From: Chloroflexota bacterium
GTDB lineage: Bacteria; Chloroflexota; Anaerolineae; Anaerolineales; Villigracilaceae
Assembly: GCA_016223135.1 (NCBI GenBank)
Contig: JACRPQ010000006.1
Coordinates: 310,001 to 374,000 of the forward strand
Direction of reading: 5' to 3'
Length of the DNA: 64,000 nt
Shown here: piece by piece, positions 1 through 7,033 of the stretch
Layout of the letters: every line of letters begins with the position of its first letter
Numbering within the stretch: position 1 is the stretch's first letter
Position numbers and translations under genes: made by a program
The notes under the pieces: model-generated
Told to the model about the DNA's origin: nothing
What the model saw: only the letters and a program-made list of their open reading frames with translations
Database searches by the model: none

Positions 1-174
1 CTGTTCGTGAGGGATGTGGTGCTTACCCCCGAGGAGGTGGACGGCTTGATGGCAAACCTGTTGGTTTCCAAAGAACCACCGCGCGGCAAGACCCTGTTCA
101 GGGATTGGCTGAAGCAAAATAAAGACCAGATTGGGACAAAGTACGCTTCGGAGTTAAAGCGTCATTACGCCTGA
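1..174 (+). CDS. C-terminal end of an epimerase-like protein (partial)
   Basis: An open frame enters from the left edge and ends at a TGA at 172-174, giving 57 residues. The end of the protein reads LTPEEVDGLMANLLVSKEPP, then a W, and stops with SELKRHYA. This resembles, from memory, the C-terminal end of NAD(P)-binding epimerase/dehydratase-type SDR proteins, but neither the Rossmann fold nor the catalytic residues are in the window, so the name is tentative. Nothing can be said about its start or operon. Confidence 0.45.
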   Translation: MFVRDVVLTPEEVDGLMANLLVSKEPPRGKTLFRDWLKQNKDQIGTKYASELKRHYA

Positions 175-297
175 CTTGAGTTTAGCGTTCGCTTTGAGTT
201 AAAACCTTTTTACACGGAAGCGCACGGATTTTTTATTCTTTACCGTACACAGAAGCCCTAAAAGAGTGTTTTATAAATCGAGATTCACCACAGATAA

Positions 298-355
298 ACG
301 CAGATGAACGCTGAGGAACCCAAAACACCTCTGCGAACTCAGCGCCTCGGGGGTA
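298..355. repeat. Interspersed repeat of the CGCAGATgAACGCTGA family
   Basis: The 216 bp between the partial gene and the DUF2726 gene hold no ORF worth calling. They contain ACGCAGATGAACGCTGA at about 302-318. The same core occurs at 10661-10677 and, in a variant form, near 8432. It is an intergenic repeat of unknown function. Confidence 0.5.
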
Positions 356-390
356 AATTTTCGGAGGCGAGCGTTCTTCCCGAATTGATA

Positions 391-1011
391 TTACCCGATC
401 TCCACCACCCCACTGCAGTTGGGACTGTCCATACACCCGTAATACTTCCGCCCGGCGTTGGGTCCGCTGCGGTGGATGCGCAGCACCATCATTTTCCCGC
501 AGAGGGGGCACATCGGGACAGAGTCAGTTTCGGTCGAGGCGCGAAGCGGTCCGGTTTCCCGAACTTTCAGGACGGCGAGTTTAATCAATTCTTCCAGGTC
601 GTCTTCCGAATAAGAGTCGCTCGAAGGGACATGCACCAGCGGCAGACCAGCGCTCAGGAAGAGGTCTTCCATGAACTGGTCGGCTTCGCGCGTTTCGCTG
701 CGGGCAACCGGTTTGACCAATTCCACGCCGATGGCGGGTTTGAACTTCTCCGGCTCGCAGAGCAAAAAGTCCACATGCTTGCGAAAGAATTTATGGAAGA
801 AATGTACGTTTTCGTTCGGGCGGACGATGTAGAAAATATCGGTGAGCGCCACCTTCGGGCAGACGACATAATGCCCGCCCGCCATTTTCTGCAGGACGCG
901 CAGTAATGCCAACTCCGTCACGGAGAGAAACGGTTCCCGCAGACGGTAAGGGAGACGGTCAAAAGACTTGAGCGGCGGCTTGCGGTCGGGCATTTGGATT
1001 TTCCAACCCAT
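391..1011 (-). CDS. DUF2726 protein with C-terminal topoisomerase-type zinc finger
   Basis: About 206 residues. The N-terminal two thirds match DUF2726: FLSVTELALLRVLQ, a conserved KHVDFLLCEP strand, then PAIGVEL and a final GLPLVHVP. This is a nuclease-like fold that resembles restriction endonucleases. The C-terminus has a four-cysteine finger, CPLCG near the start and YYGCMDSPNC near the end, of the type found at the end of topoisomerase I. A role in DNA or RNA handling is inferred only. The frame is open up to a TTG at 1080 that touches the CCA gene stop, but ATG at 1011 (or 993) gives the better start. It lies directly downstream of the CCA-adding enzyme and may be co-transcribed with it. 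Confidence 0.75.
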   Translation of the reverse strand: MGWKIQMPDRKPPLKSFDRLPYRLREPFLSVTELALLRVLQKMAGGHYVVCPKVALTDIFYIVRPNENVHFFHKFFRKHVDFLLCEPEKFKPAIGVELVKPVARSETREADQFMEDLFLSAGLPLVHVPSSDSYSEDDLEELIKLAVLKVRETGPLRASTETDSVPMCPLCGKMMVLRIHRSGPNAGRKYYGCMDSPNCSGVVEIG

Positions 1012-1076
1012 TATAGCAGGCGGAGTTACGCGCTGCGCATCCATTCCATGACTTGAGGCTGGGGCGCACAGCACGG

Positions 1077-2384
1077 TCAAGGTGAGGCGGAAGAGGAGTT
1101 GAGCAGCGTTTGCAGCAACGCTTTTTCCTCCTCTTTCGTTTTCACCTCCCCATCCAGCCAGGCATTGCGGAGACGGCGCAGAAGGATGGCGTAACGCGGT
1201 CCCGGCTCGACGCCGAGGGCTTTCAGGTCATCTCCGTTGATGTGCGGTTTGATGTAACGCCACTTCGAGATGTATTCGTCGAAGCATTCCTTCACGCGAG
1301 GGTCTTTTGCCGCGTATCCCACCGCTTCGACGGCGGCAAGGGGATACGCCTCCAGCCGTTCGACGCATTGACTGGGCTTCAAGCCGACAAAAGACAACTG
1401 GACGGCATACATTTTCGAGGCGGCGAACAAGGCAGCGAGCAAATCTGCGGTGAAGTGGAGGCGGTCATTCAGCGCCGACACCTGCTCCTGCGAAAGGGAC
1501 ATGAGCCACAGCAGCCAGCCGAGGTCGGAGGCGCGCATCTGTTCGCCCTTGGTGATGTTCCAGGGAGAGAGGTGTTGCAAACTGCGATAGGTGTGCAGGT
1601 TTGTCAGCCGCTGCCGCATGGATTCATCGAAGGTCAGGGCGGGATGAATGGGCTGGAGCAGGTTCAACTCGGCGAGGCGGGCAAGCATGGCGGCGGCGTT
1701 CCATTCTTCGAGGATGAGGTCCAGTTCGTGGCGGATGCGCTGGGCGGAGAGTTTTTCAATCAGCGGGCGGGCGGGGGGAATCAATGCCAGCGTCTCCTCC
1801 ACAATTGTGAAGCCGTATCGTTCCGCATAACGGACGGCGCGGTACATGCGCGTGGGGTCGTCTATGAATGACTTTGCGTGCAGAACGCGGACAATCCCTT
1901 GTTTCAAATCGTCCATGCCGCCGAGGTCGTCGCGCAATTCGCCGAAGTGTGCGCCGTCGAGACGGATGGCGAGGGTGTTGATGGTGAAGTCGCGGCGGCG
2001 GATGTCGTCGTCCATGCTGCCCGGCATCACAGTGGGCAGGGCGGCGGGATGTTTATAGGTTTCGGAGCGCGCCGAGATGAGGTCGAGGGTGTCGGATGAT
2101 TCGGTCTGCAGGTCTTTGGGCAGGAACCATTTGGCGGTGCCGAATTTGGAATGGGCGGTCACTCTGCCGCCATGCCGTTTGGCAAGCGCGCGCGCCAGCG
2201 CGATGGCATCCCCTTCGACGGTGAGGTCAAGGTCCTGGATGGCAGAGCCAAGGATCAGGTCCCGCACGGAGCCGCCGATGATGTAGAGCGGAAATCCGCT
2301 TTGGGCGGCGGAATCTGCAATCAGATGAATGAGGCGAAGCTGACTCGGTGAAAGAGAGGCTTCGAGCTGCGATTTGAGGTTCAT
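1077..2384 (-). CDS. CCA tRNA nucleotidyltransferase / poly(A) polymerase family
   Basis: A class II nucleotidyltransferase of 435 residues that adds or repairs the CCA end of tRNAs (or adds poly(A); sequence alone does not decide). The head domain shows GGSVRDLILG at residues 37-46, the metal-binding DLDLTVEGDA at 51-60 and DDDIRRRDFTIN around 126-136, the region that selects CTP/ATP. The neck follows with DDPTRMYRAVRYAERYGF. The long C-terminal helical part lacks an obvious HD signature. The length is normal for the family. The ATG start at 2384 is followed directly by a plausible N-terminal helix. The upstream 2385-2440 stretch is short and holds the divergent promoter of the small RNA. 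Confidence 0.92.
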   Translation of the reverse strand: MNLKSQLEASLSPSQLRLIHLIADSAAQSGFPLYIIGGSVRDLILGSAIQDLDLTVEGDAIALARALAKRHGGRVTAHSKFGTAKWFLPKDLQTESSDTLDLISARSETYKHPAALPTVMPGSMDDDIRRRDFTINTLAIRLDGAHFGELRDDLGGMDDLKQGIVRVLHAKSFIDDPTRMYRAVRYAERYGFTIVEETLALIPPARPLIEKLSAQRIRHELDLILEEWNAAAMLARLAELNLLQPIHPALTFDESMRQRLTNLHTYRSLQHLSPWNITKGEQMRASDLGWLLWLMSLSQEQVSALNDRLHFTADLLAALFAASKMYAVQLSFVGLKPSQCVERLEAYPLAAVEAVGYAAKDPRVKECFDEYISKWRYIKPHINGDDLKALGVEPGPRYAILLRRLRNAWLDGEVKTKEEEKALLQTLLNSSSASP

Positions 2385-2439
2385 GAGGTCAAGCCCATTT
2401 TACCCGTAATCCAAGTCTCATCACAAAAGTTTTTTCAGG

Positions 2440-2445
2440 TATAAT
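2440..2445 (+). promoter_or_regulatory. -10 element (TATAAT) of the small RNA or leader
   Basis: A perfect TATAAT stands 8-14 bases before the structured region described next. No good -35 hexamer is seen 17 bases upstream, so the call rests on the -10 box and its context. Confidence 0.45.
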
Positions 2446-2451
2446 CGGCGC

Positions 2452-2586
2452 ATCATGTACAGGACTGCTTTGTTTATGCTGAACCCGCTGCCGTCCCCTG
2501 CGAGCGACCATACACCTGCCTGGTCTGGTTAGGTTCAGTTCGGCATTCCCGCGAGCGGCTCCCAGACTATGGCGAGCCGTTTTTTG
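2452..2586 (+). ncRNA. Candidate structured small RNA or 5' leader with its own terminator
   Basis: About 135 nt lie between a TATAAT box and an intrinsic terminator and do not form a credible ORF. A closing stem pairs CTGAACC (near 2482) with GGTTCAG (near 2532), and inside it GACC and GGTC can pair. The 3' end is the hairpin CGGCTC/GAGCCG followed by a T run. The size and a long, interrupted hairpin would fit a 6S-like RNA, but no family-specific motif is recognised. Since the MazG-like gene starts only about 55 bases later, a transcription-attenuating leader is an equal alternative. The GGAAGGA-type loop expected in SRP RNA is absent. Confidence 0.45.
2556..2585 (+). terminator. Intrinsic terminator
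   Basis: CGGCTC at 2556-2561 pairs with GAGCCG at 2574-2579 around a 12-base loop and is followed by six T. It ends the candidate RNA before the MazG-like gene. Confidence 0.65.
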
Positions 2587-2639
2587 TTTCTCACGCGAAG
2601 GCATGGCACGCAAAAAGGAAAGAGAGAAAGAAGAAAGAC

Positions 2640-2978
2640 GTGGACATCAAAGAGCTGACAGCCGAAATGCACCGTTTCGTCCGCTCGAAAGGCTGGTACG
2701 ACCCGAACAGCAAACGACCGCAGACGCCGCGCAATCTGGCGGTTTCGCTGGCAATCGAGGCGGCGGAGATTTTGGAACATTTTCAATTCACCGATGAGAT
2801 CAAAGACAAGGATGAATTGGGAAGCGAATTGGCGGATGTGACCCTGTACCTCCTGCAACTGGCTTCCGTTTCAGGGATTGACCTGGAGGAGGCGGTGTTG
2901 AAGAAAATTGAGATCAACAAGACTAGAACATGGGATCAAGAAGAGTCGAACGTCAAAGGTCAAAAATCGGCTGACTGA
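2640..2978 (+). CDS. MazG-like nucleotide pyrophosphohydrolase
   Basis: A small all-alpha NTP pyrophosphohydrolase of 112 residues, close to the single-domain MazG-like/dCTPase type. These enzymes hydrolyse (d)NTPs to the monophosphate and PPi, probably for house-cleaning. The EAAEILEHF helix and the ELADVTLYLLQLA helix supply the acidic residues (ExxE and ExxD) that bind Mg. A GTG at 2640 is the best start, preceded by a purine-rich GGAAAGAGAGAAAG stretch. The last 30 residues run into the repeat region and are probably disordered. It precedes the LOG-family gene by 54 bases, and the two may be co-transcribed. Confidence 0.82.
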   Translation: MDIKELTAEMHRFVRSKGWYDPNSKRPQTPRNLAVSLAIEAAEILEHFQFTDEIKDKDELGSELADVTLYLLQLASVSGIDLEEAVLKKIEINKTRTWDQEESNVKGQKSAD

Positions 2979-3024
2979 CTTGCGCCCTTCGACCTTTGAC
3001 TTTCAACCTTTGACCTTTGACGAG
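2949..3024. repeat. GTCAAAGGTCAAA inverted/direct repeats
   Basis: AACGTCAAAGGTCAAA at the end of the MazG-like gene is mirrored by TTTGACCTTTGACG at about 3011-3024, with further CTTTGAC copies between. The arrangement could fold into a hairpin between the two genes. It may act as a weak terminator or be a slippage-generated repeat. Confidence 0.5.
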
Positions 3025-3032
3025 AATTTGAA

Positions 3033-3572
3033 ATGAACATCTCTGTATTTGGCGGTTCACAACCCAAAGAAGGCGACAAAGCCTACGAGGAGGCAATGCT
3101 CCTCGGGCGGCTGCTCGCCCAGCGCGGACATACCGTGCTGACCGGCGGCTACATTGGCACAATGGAGGCGGTCTCGCGGGGCGCGCATGAAGCGGGCGGA
3201 CATGTCGTCGGCGTGACGTGCGAGGACATCGAAGCGTGGCGACCCGTCAGACCGAACCGCTGGGTGAAAGAGGAACGGCGGAGAAAAAGCCTGATGGAGC
3301 GGCTGCAGGTTCTGGTCGAGGAATGCGATGCGGCGATTGCGCTGCCGGGCGGTCCCGGCACGTTGACGGAAATCGCGCTGACATGGAATCTCATGATCGT
3401 GGAGTCCCGTCACCGGAGCCCGTTGATACTGGTCGGACGCGGTTGGCAGTCCACGTTCGATCAGTTCTTCAAGGAATTCGACGAATACGTCTCTGCACAA
3501 CAGCGTGAGCTGCTTCAGTTTGCAGAGGATGTGAAAACTGCCGTAGAGAAAATAGAGAGTGGTAAGCGGTAA
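3033..3572 (+). CDS. LOG family / TIGR00725-type nucleotide-binding protein
   Basis: 179 residues of Rossmann-like fold. SVFGGSQP near the N-terminus, a GGY..TMEAVSRGA helix and PGGPGTLTE at residues 105-113 (the family signature PGGxGTxxE) place it in the lysine-decarboxylase-like/LOG superfamily. Members cleave the N-glycosidic bond of nucleoside monophosphates, for example cytokinin riboside monophosphates, although the bacterial substrate is often unknown. The length is typical. The ATG follows a weak ribosome site in the repeat region. It is followed 44 bases later by prolyl-tRNA synthetase. Confidence 0.88.
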   Translation: MNISVFGGSQPKEGDKAYEEAMLLGRLLAQRGHTVLTGGYIGTMEAVSRGAHEAGGHVVGVTCEDIEAWRPVRPNRWVKEERRRKSLMERLQVLVEECDAAIALPGGPGTLTEIALTWNLMIVESRHRSPLILVGRGWQSTFDQFFKEFDEYVSAQQRELLQFAEDVKTAVEKIESGKR

Positions 3573-3616
3573 TTCCATTACCATTCTTCAATGACCAATT
3601 CCAAACGGAGCAAAAA

Positions 3617-5059
3617 ATGGCTGAAGACAAATTACCCACCCGTGCCGAAGACTTTTCAGAATGGTACAACAAACTCGTCCTGAAAGCGGACATGGCGGAT
3701 TATGCCCCCGTGCGCGGCTGCATGGTCGTCAAACCCTACGGCTGGACGCTGTGGGAAAACATGCAGGCGGGGTTGGACCGGCGCTTCAAGGAGACGGGTC
3801 ACGTCAATGCGGCATTCCCCACACTCATCCCCATGTCGTTCTTTGAAAAGGAAAAGGAACACGTGGAAGGCTTTGCGCCTGAACTGGCGGTGGTGACGCA
3901 TGGCGGCGGCGAAAAATTGGAAGAGCCTTTGGTCGTGCGCCCCACCTCCGAGACCATCATCGGATACATGTACTCCAAGTGGATCAAATCGTGGCGCGAC
4001 CTGCCCATCCTCATCAACCAATGGGGGTCGGTGCTGCGCTGGGAACTGCGCACCAAACTCTTCCTGCGCACTGCCGAGTTCTACTGGCAGGAAGGTCACA
4101 CCGCACACGCCACCGCCGAAGAAGCCAAAGAGGAGACCTTCCGCATGTTGGATGTGTACGCCGACTTTGCCATCAACGACTGCGCCGTCCCCGTCATCAA
4201 GGGCATCAAAACCGAGACCGAAAAATTCGCCGGCGCGGTCATGTCCACCACCATCGAAGCGATGATGCAGGACAAGAAAGCGCTGCAATCCGGCACGTCG
4301 CACTACTTTGGGCAAAACTTTGCCAAGGCGTTCAACATCCAGTTTCTCAACAAGGAAAATACGCTCGAATACGCCTACACCACCTCGTGGGGTCTCTCCA
4401 CGCGCATGATTGGCGCCATCATCATGACGCACGGCGACGACCAGGGGCTCATCCTGCCTCCCAAAGTCGCGCCCATCCAGGCGGTCATCGTTCCCATCTA
4501 CAAAACCGACGCCGAAAAGAGCAAGGTCATGGAAACGGCGGACAGGGTCTTCGCCGAACTCAAAGCCGCCGGCATCCGCGTCAAAATGGACGACCGTGAG
4601 GGCGTTACGCCGGGCTTCAAATTCAACGACTGGGAAATGCGCGGCGTGCCGGTACGCATCGAGATCGGACCCAAGGATGTGGAAAAAGGCTCGGTCGCGC
4701 TGGCAAGACGGGACGTGGTGGGACGCGAGGGCAAATCCTTCGTCTCGCAAACGGCTCTCCCCTCGACCGTGAGCGGGCTCCTGTCCGAGATTCATGCTTC
4801 CCTCCTCAAACGCGCCACCGCCTTCCGCGACGCCAACATCCACGACCCCAAGACCTACGACGAACTCAAGCAGGTCGTCGCCGATGGCTGGGCGTTCTCC
4901 TATTGGTGCGGCAACAAGGACTGCGAAGCGAAAATCAAGGAAGACACTAAAGCCACCTCCCGCTGCATCCCTCTCGAAGGACAGCCCGACTCCAAAGGCA
5001 AGTGTATTGTCTGCGGCAGCGAAGCCGAGAAAAAAGTGCTGTTCGGCAGAGCCTACTAA
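3617..5059 (+). CDS. proS: Prolyl-tRNA synthetase, archaeal/eukaryote-like type
   Basis: A class II aminoacyl-tRNA synthetase of 480 residues that charges tRNA-Pro. The short form without the editing insertion, and a C-terminal zinc-binding domain with cysteines in CGNKDCEAK and CIVCGSEAEKK, identify the archaeal/eukaryote-like ProS3 type, which also occurs in Chloroflexota. Motif 2 is seen around WGSVLRWELR and class II motif 3 around HGDDQGLILPP. The protein ends in FGRAY, matching the conserved C-terminal tyrosine of this type. The ATG at 3617 is preceded by GGAG. No T-box is visible upstream. Confidence 0.95.
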   Translation: MAEDKLPTRAEDFSEWYNKLVLKADMADYAPVRGCMVVKPYGWTLWENMQAGLDRRFKETGHVNAAFPTLIPMSFFEKEKEHVEGFAPELAVVTHGGGEKLEEPLVVRPTSETIIGYMYSKWIKSWRDLPILINQWGSVLRWELRTKLFLRTAEFYWQEGHTAHATAEEAKEETFRMLDVYADFAINDCAVPVIKGIKTETEKFAGAVMSTTIEAMMQDKKALQSGTSHYFGQNFAKAFNIQFLNKENTLEYAYTTSWGLSTRMIGAIIMTHGDDQGLILPPKVAPIQAVIVPIYKTDAEKSKVMETADRVFAELKAAGIRVKMDDREGVTPGFKFNDWEMRGVPVRIEIGPKDVEKGSVALARRDVVGREGKSFVSQTALPSTVSGLLSEIHASLLKRATAFRDANIHDPKTYDELKQVVADGWAFSYWCGNKDCEAKIKEDTKATSRCIPLEGQPDSKGKCIVCGSEAEKKVLFGRAY

Positions 5060-5061
5060 AC

Positions 5062-5136
5062 CCGTGAACAGTGAACAGTAATCAGTGGCTATTCACTATT
5101 CACTGATTACTGTTCACTGATTACTGATTACTGAAT
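5062..5136. repeat. ACTGATTACTGTTCACT direct and inverted repeats
   Basis: The gap between proS and the next gene consists almost entirely of GTGAACAGTGAACAGTAATC followed by its inverse and by further copies of ACTGATTACTG. It can form a long hairpin that might terminate proS transcription. Its repeat nature also suggests expansion by slippage. Confidence 0.6.
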
Positions 5137-5137
5137 C

Positions 5138-5956
5138 ATGCCCGCCATAGACCTCGCCCGCCTCAAAAAACAAACCGCGCATCTGGCGGACCTCTTTGAC
5201 CAGCCCGACGGCTTCGTGCGCGAACTGCGCGAAGTGCTGGATTACTACGTCAACCGCACACTGCGCAGTCAGGGCGTGGCGCCATCGTCCGTTTTGCCCA
5301 CCTATCGGACGCCGTCCGTCGTGCTGCGGCAAATCGAAACGGAATTAGGTCCAGTGGCGGAGCAGCGACCCATCCAGGCGCTTGAACTTGCCGACACCCT
5401 CTGGGACGAAGGCTGGCTGGAAACGCGTCTGCTCGCTGCCTTCCTGCTGGGACGCATCCCTCCGCAGGAGGAACGTCTGCTCGCCCGCCTCACCGCCTGG
5501 ACACAAGCTGTGCGCGACCCATCGGTCCGCGCCGCCCTGCTTACCACCAGCCTCACCCGCCTGCGCAGCGAAACACCCGATCTGTTCCTCGTCCTCGTGC
5601 GGGAGTGGCTGCATCCCGCCCGTCAGCGCATGTGGTCCAATGGCATCCAGGCGCTCGTGCCGCTGGTCAGAGCGCCCGATTTCGATAACCTCCCGCCCGT
5701 GCTGGACATCGTCGAACCAATCTTCAAAGCATCCCCAGCCGCTTTACAATTCGACCTGCAGGAACTCATCAAGGCGCTCTATCAGGCTTTTCCAGAGGAG
5801 ACCATCTTCTTCCTCCAGCAGATCGTGACGAAAACCAAAAGCCCGCTTCCGGCGGTCTCCCTGCGGCGCATGTCGCCCGAATTGCCGGAAGCGCTCCAAG
5901 CCAGCCTGCGCGAAATTCTGCGCAGCCGCCGGCAAAAAGAAAGGAGCGAATCATGA
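5138..5956 (+). CDS. HEAT-like helical repeat protein (AlkD-like fold suspected)
   Basis: 272 residues, almost all alpha-helical by composition, with repeated antiparallel helix patterns such as ALELADTLWDEGWLETRLLAAFLLGRI and VRDPSVRAALLTTSLTRL type segments. This pattern recalls the HEAT-like fold of DNA alkylation repair proteins (AlkC/AlkD), but the catalytic W-D-R residues cannot be pointed to here, so only the fold is proposed. The stop codon overlaps the ATG of the following membrane protein (ATGA), so the two are translationally coupled. Confidence 0.6.
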   Translation: MPAIDLARLKKQTAHLADLFDQPDGFVRELREVLDYYVNRTLRSQGVAPSSVLPTYRTPSVVLRQIETELGPVAEQRPIQALELADTLWDEGWLETRLLAAFLLGRIPPQEERLLARLTAWTQAVRDPSVRAALLTTSLTRLRSETPDLFLVLVREWLHPARQRMWSNGIQALVPLVRAPDFDNLPPVLDIVEPIFKASPAALQFDLQELIKALYQAFPEETIFFLQQIVTKTKSPLPAVSLRRMSPELPEALQASLREILRSRRQKERSES

Positions 5957-6465
5957 ATCTACTTGCTGTAAGAGGCGTTGCAGGAGTCATCATCTTGTTC
6001 CTGGGACGCGAACTCAGTTTCCTCTTTTCCGCGGCGCTGGCGGCTTTCCTTGGCGCCCGCCTCACCCATCTCCTGCCGCCCGGCTTGCCCGCCTGGGCAG
6101 ACACTGCCTTCCTGCTGTTCATGGCAATCCTGGGCGCGGTGTTGACGCTCATCAACAAAGACACGGGGTATTACGTCACTGGCTTTCTGGTGGGCGGCTT
6201 TGCCTTCAATGAATACTTTACGCCGGGCAGCGCCGCCCTCTCCATTTTGCCTTTCGTGGTGGGGAGCGTCCTTGGCGCAATCATCATCGGCTTGCTCAAA
6301 GAATGGGCGCTGATTCTCGTCTCCTGCCTGATTGGCGCCTACCTCCTCTACGGCGTCCTGCCGGTCGCGGGCATTGCCCGCATCCTCCTCAGCGCCGGAC
6401 TGTTCATCATCGGCGCGCTGGCACAGGTTATCATGTTCCAAATGCAAAAACACGCAGACAGATGA
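5953..6465 (+). CDS. Multi-pass membrane protein, TMEM198/DUF4203-like
   Basis: 170 residues with six to seven hydrophobic stretches and small loops. One example is GVAGVIILFLG, followed by segments around SAALAAFLGARL, FLLFMAILGAVLTL, LPFVVGSVLGAIIIGLL and LILVSCLIGAYLLYGVL. Glycine-rich helices and the overall plan recall the TM7S3/TMEM198-like family, whose function is unknown. It overlaps the upstream and downstream genes by ATGA junctions, so the three form one operon. Confidence 0.65.
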   Translation: MNLLAVRGVAGVIILFLGRELSFLFSAALAAFLGARLTHLLPPGLPAWADTAFLLFMAILGAVLTLINKDTGYYVTGFLVGGFAFNEYFTPGSAALSILPFVVGSVLGAIIIGLLKEWALILVSCLIGAYLLYGVLPVAGIARILLSAGLFIIGALAQVIMFQMQKHADR

Positions 6466-6974
6466 ACATGGACACCAGCCGTCTCATCTACCTTCACGGT
6501 CTCGAAAGCGACAGCAACAGCGGCAAAGCGCGCCTCTTCCGCGAGTGGTTCCCCGGCATGCTCACGCCCGACTTCAAAGGCTCGTTCGAAGAACGCATGA
6601 CCCAACTCGAACCCATCCTCGCCGCCAAAGATAACTGGACCATCATCGGCTCGTCCTTTGGCGGATTGATGGGAACGGTCTATACCTGCAAACATCCGAC
6701 TCGCGTGCGGAAACTCATCCTGCTTGCCCCTGCCCTGCTGCGCGACCCCTTCGGTTCTTATCTGGATCCTTCGACCGGCTCAGGACAACGCCTCGAGCCT
6801 GTTTCCGTCCCAACCATCCTCATCCACGGGACGCTGGATACTGTCGTCCCGCTCGAAGCGGTCCGGGAGGTTGCCCAACGTCTCTTCACCAACCTGACCT
6901 ATCACATTGTGGAAGACGACCACCGCCTGCACAAAACAGTGCAGGAGTTGGACTGGAAGACCATTCTCGCATAG
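6462..6974 (+). CDS. Alpha/beta-hydrolase, YqiA/UPF0227-like esterase
   Basis: 170 residues. LIYLHGLESDSNSGKA at the N-terminus is the oxyanion loop typical of YqiA-like hydrolases. GSSFGG carries the nucleophilic serine. The catalytic Asp is probably in HGTLDTVVP and the His in DDHRLH. The short length fits the family. A segment of about 12 residues, DPSTGSGQRLEP, is encoded by an interspersed nucleotide repeat (6767-6800) inserted in frame in a surface loop. The start ATG at 6462 overlaps the stop of the membrane protein gene (ATGA). Confidence 0.82.
   Translation: MNMDTSRLIYLHGLESDSNSGKARLFREWFPGMLTPDFKGSFEERMTQLEPILAAKDNWTIIGSSFGGLMGTVYTCKHPTRVRKLILLAPALLRDPFGSYLDPSTGSGQRLEPVSVPTILIHGTLDTVVPLEAVREVAQRLFTNLTYHIVEDDHRLHKTVQELDWKTILA
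6766..6800. repeat. Palindromic repeat CTTCGACxGGCTCAGGACAA inserted in a coding sequence
   Basis: GATCCTTCGACCGGCTCAGG and following bases match the widespread CTTCGACAGGCTCAGG-type interspersed repeat. A related copy lies in the intergenic region near 10778. Here it is read in frame as DPSTGSGQR within the hydrolase. Confidence 0.55.
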
Positions 6975-7033
6975 ACAGACCTGACAGGTGCGCCCACCCA
7001 GAGACCCGTCAGGTCTTTTCATTTCGGAGTTCC

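Noticed and set aside
304-906. 200-residue open frame opposite the DUF2726 gene
   Set aside because: It is antisense to a gene with clear domain motifs, is rich in His/Arg/Phe as expected for a shadow frame, and has no ribosome site.
2452-2586. SRP RNA or tRNA
   Set aside because: The conserved SRP loop sequence is missing and no cloverleaf can be drawn.
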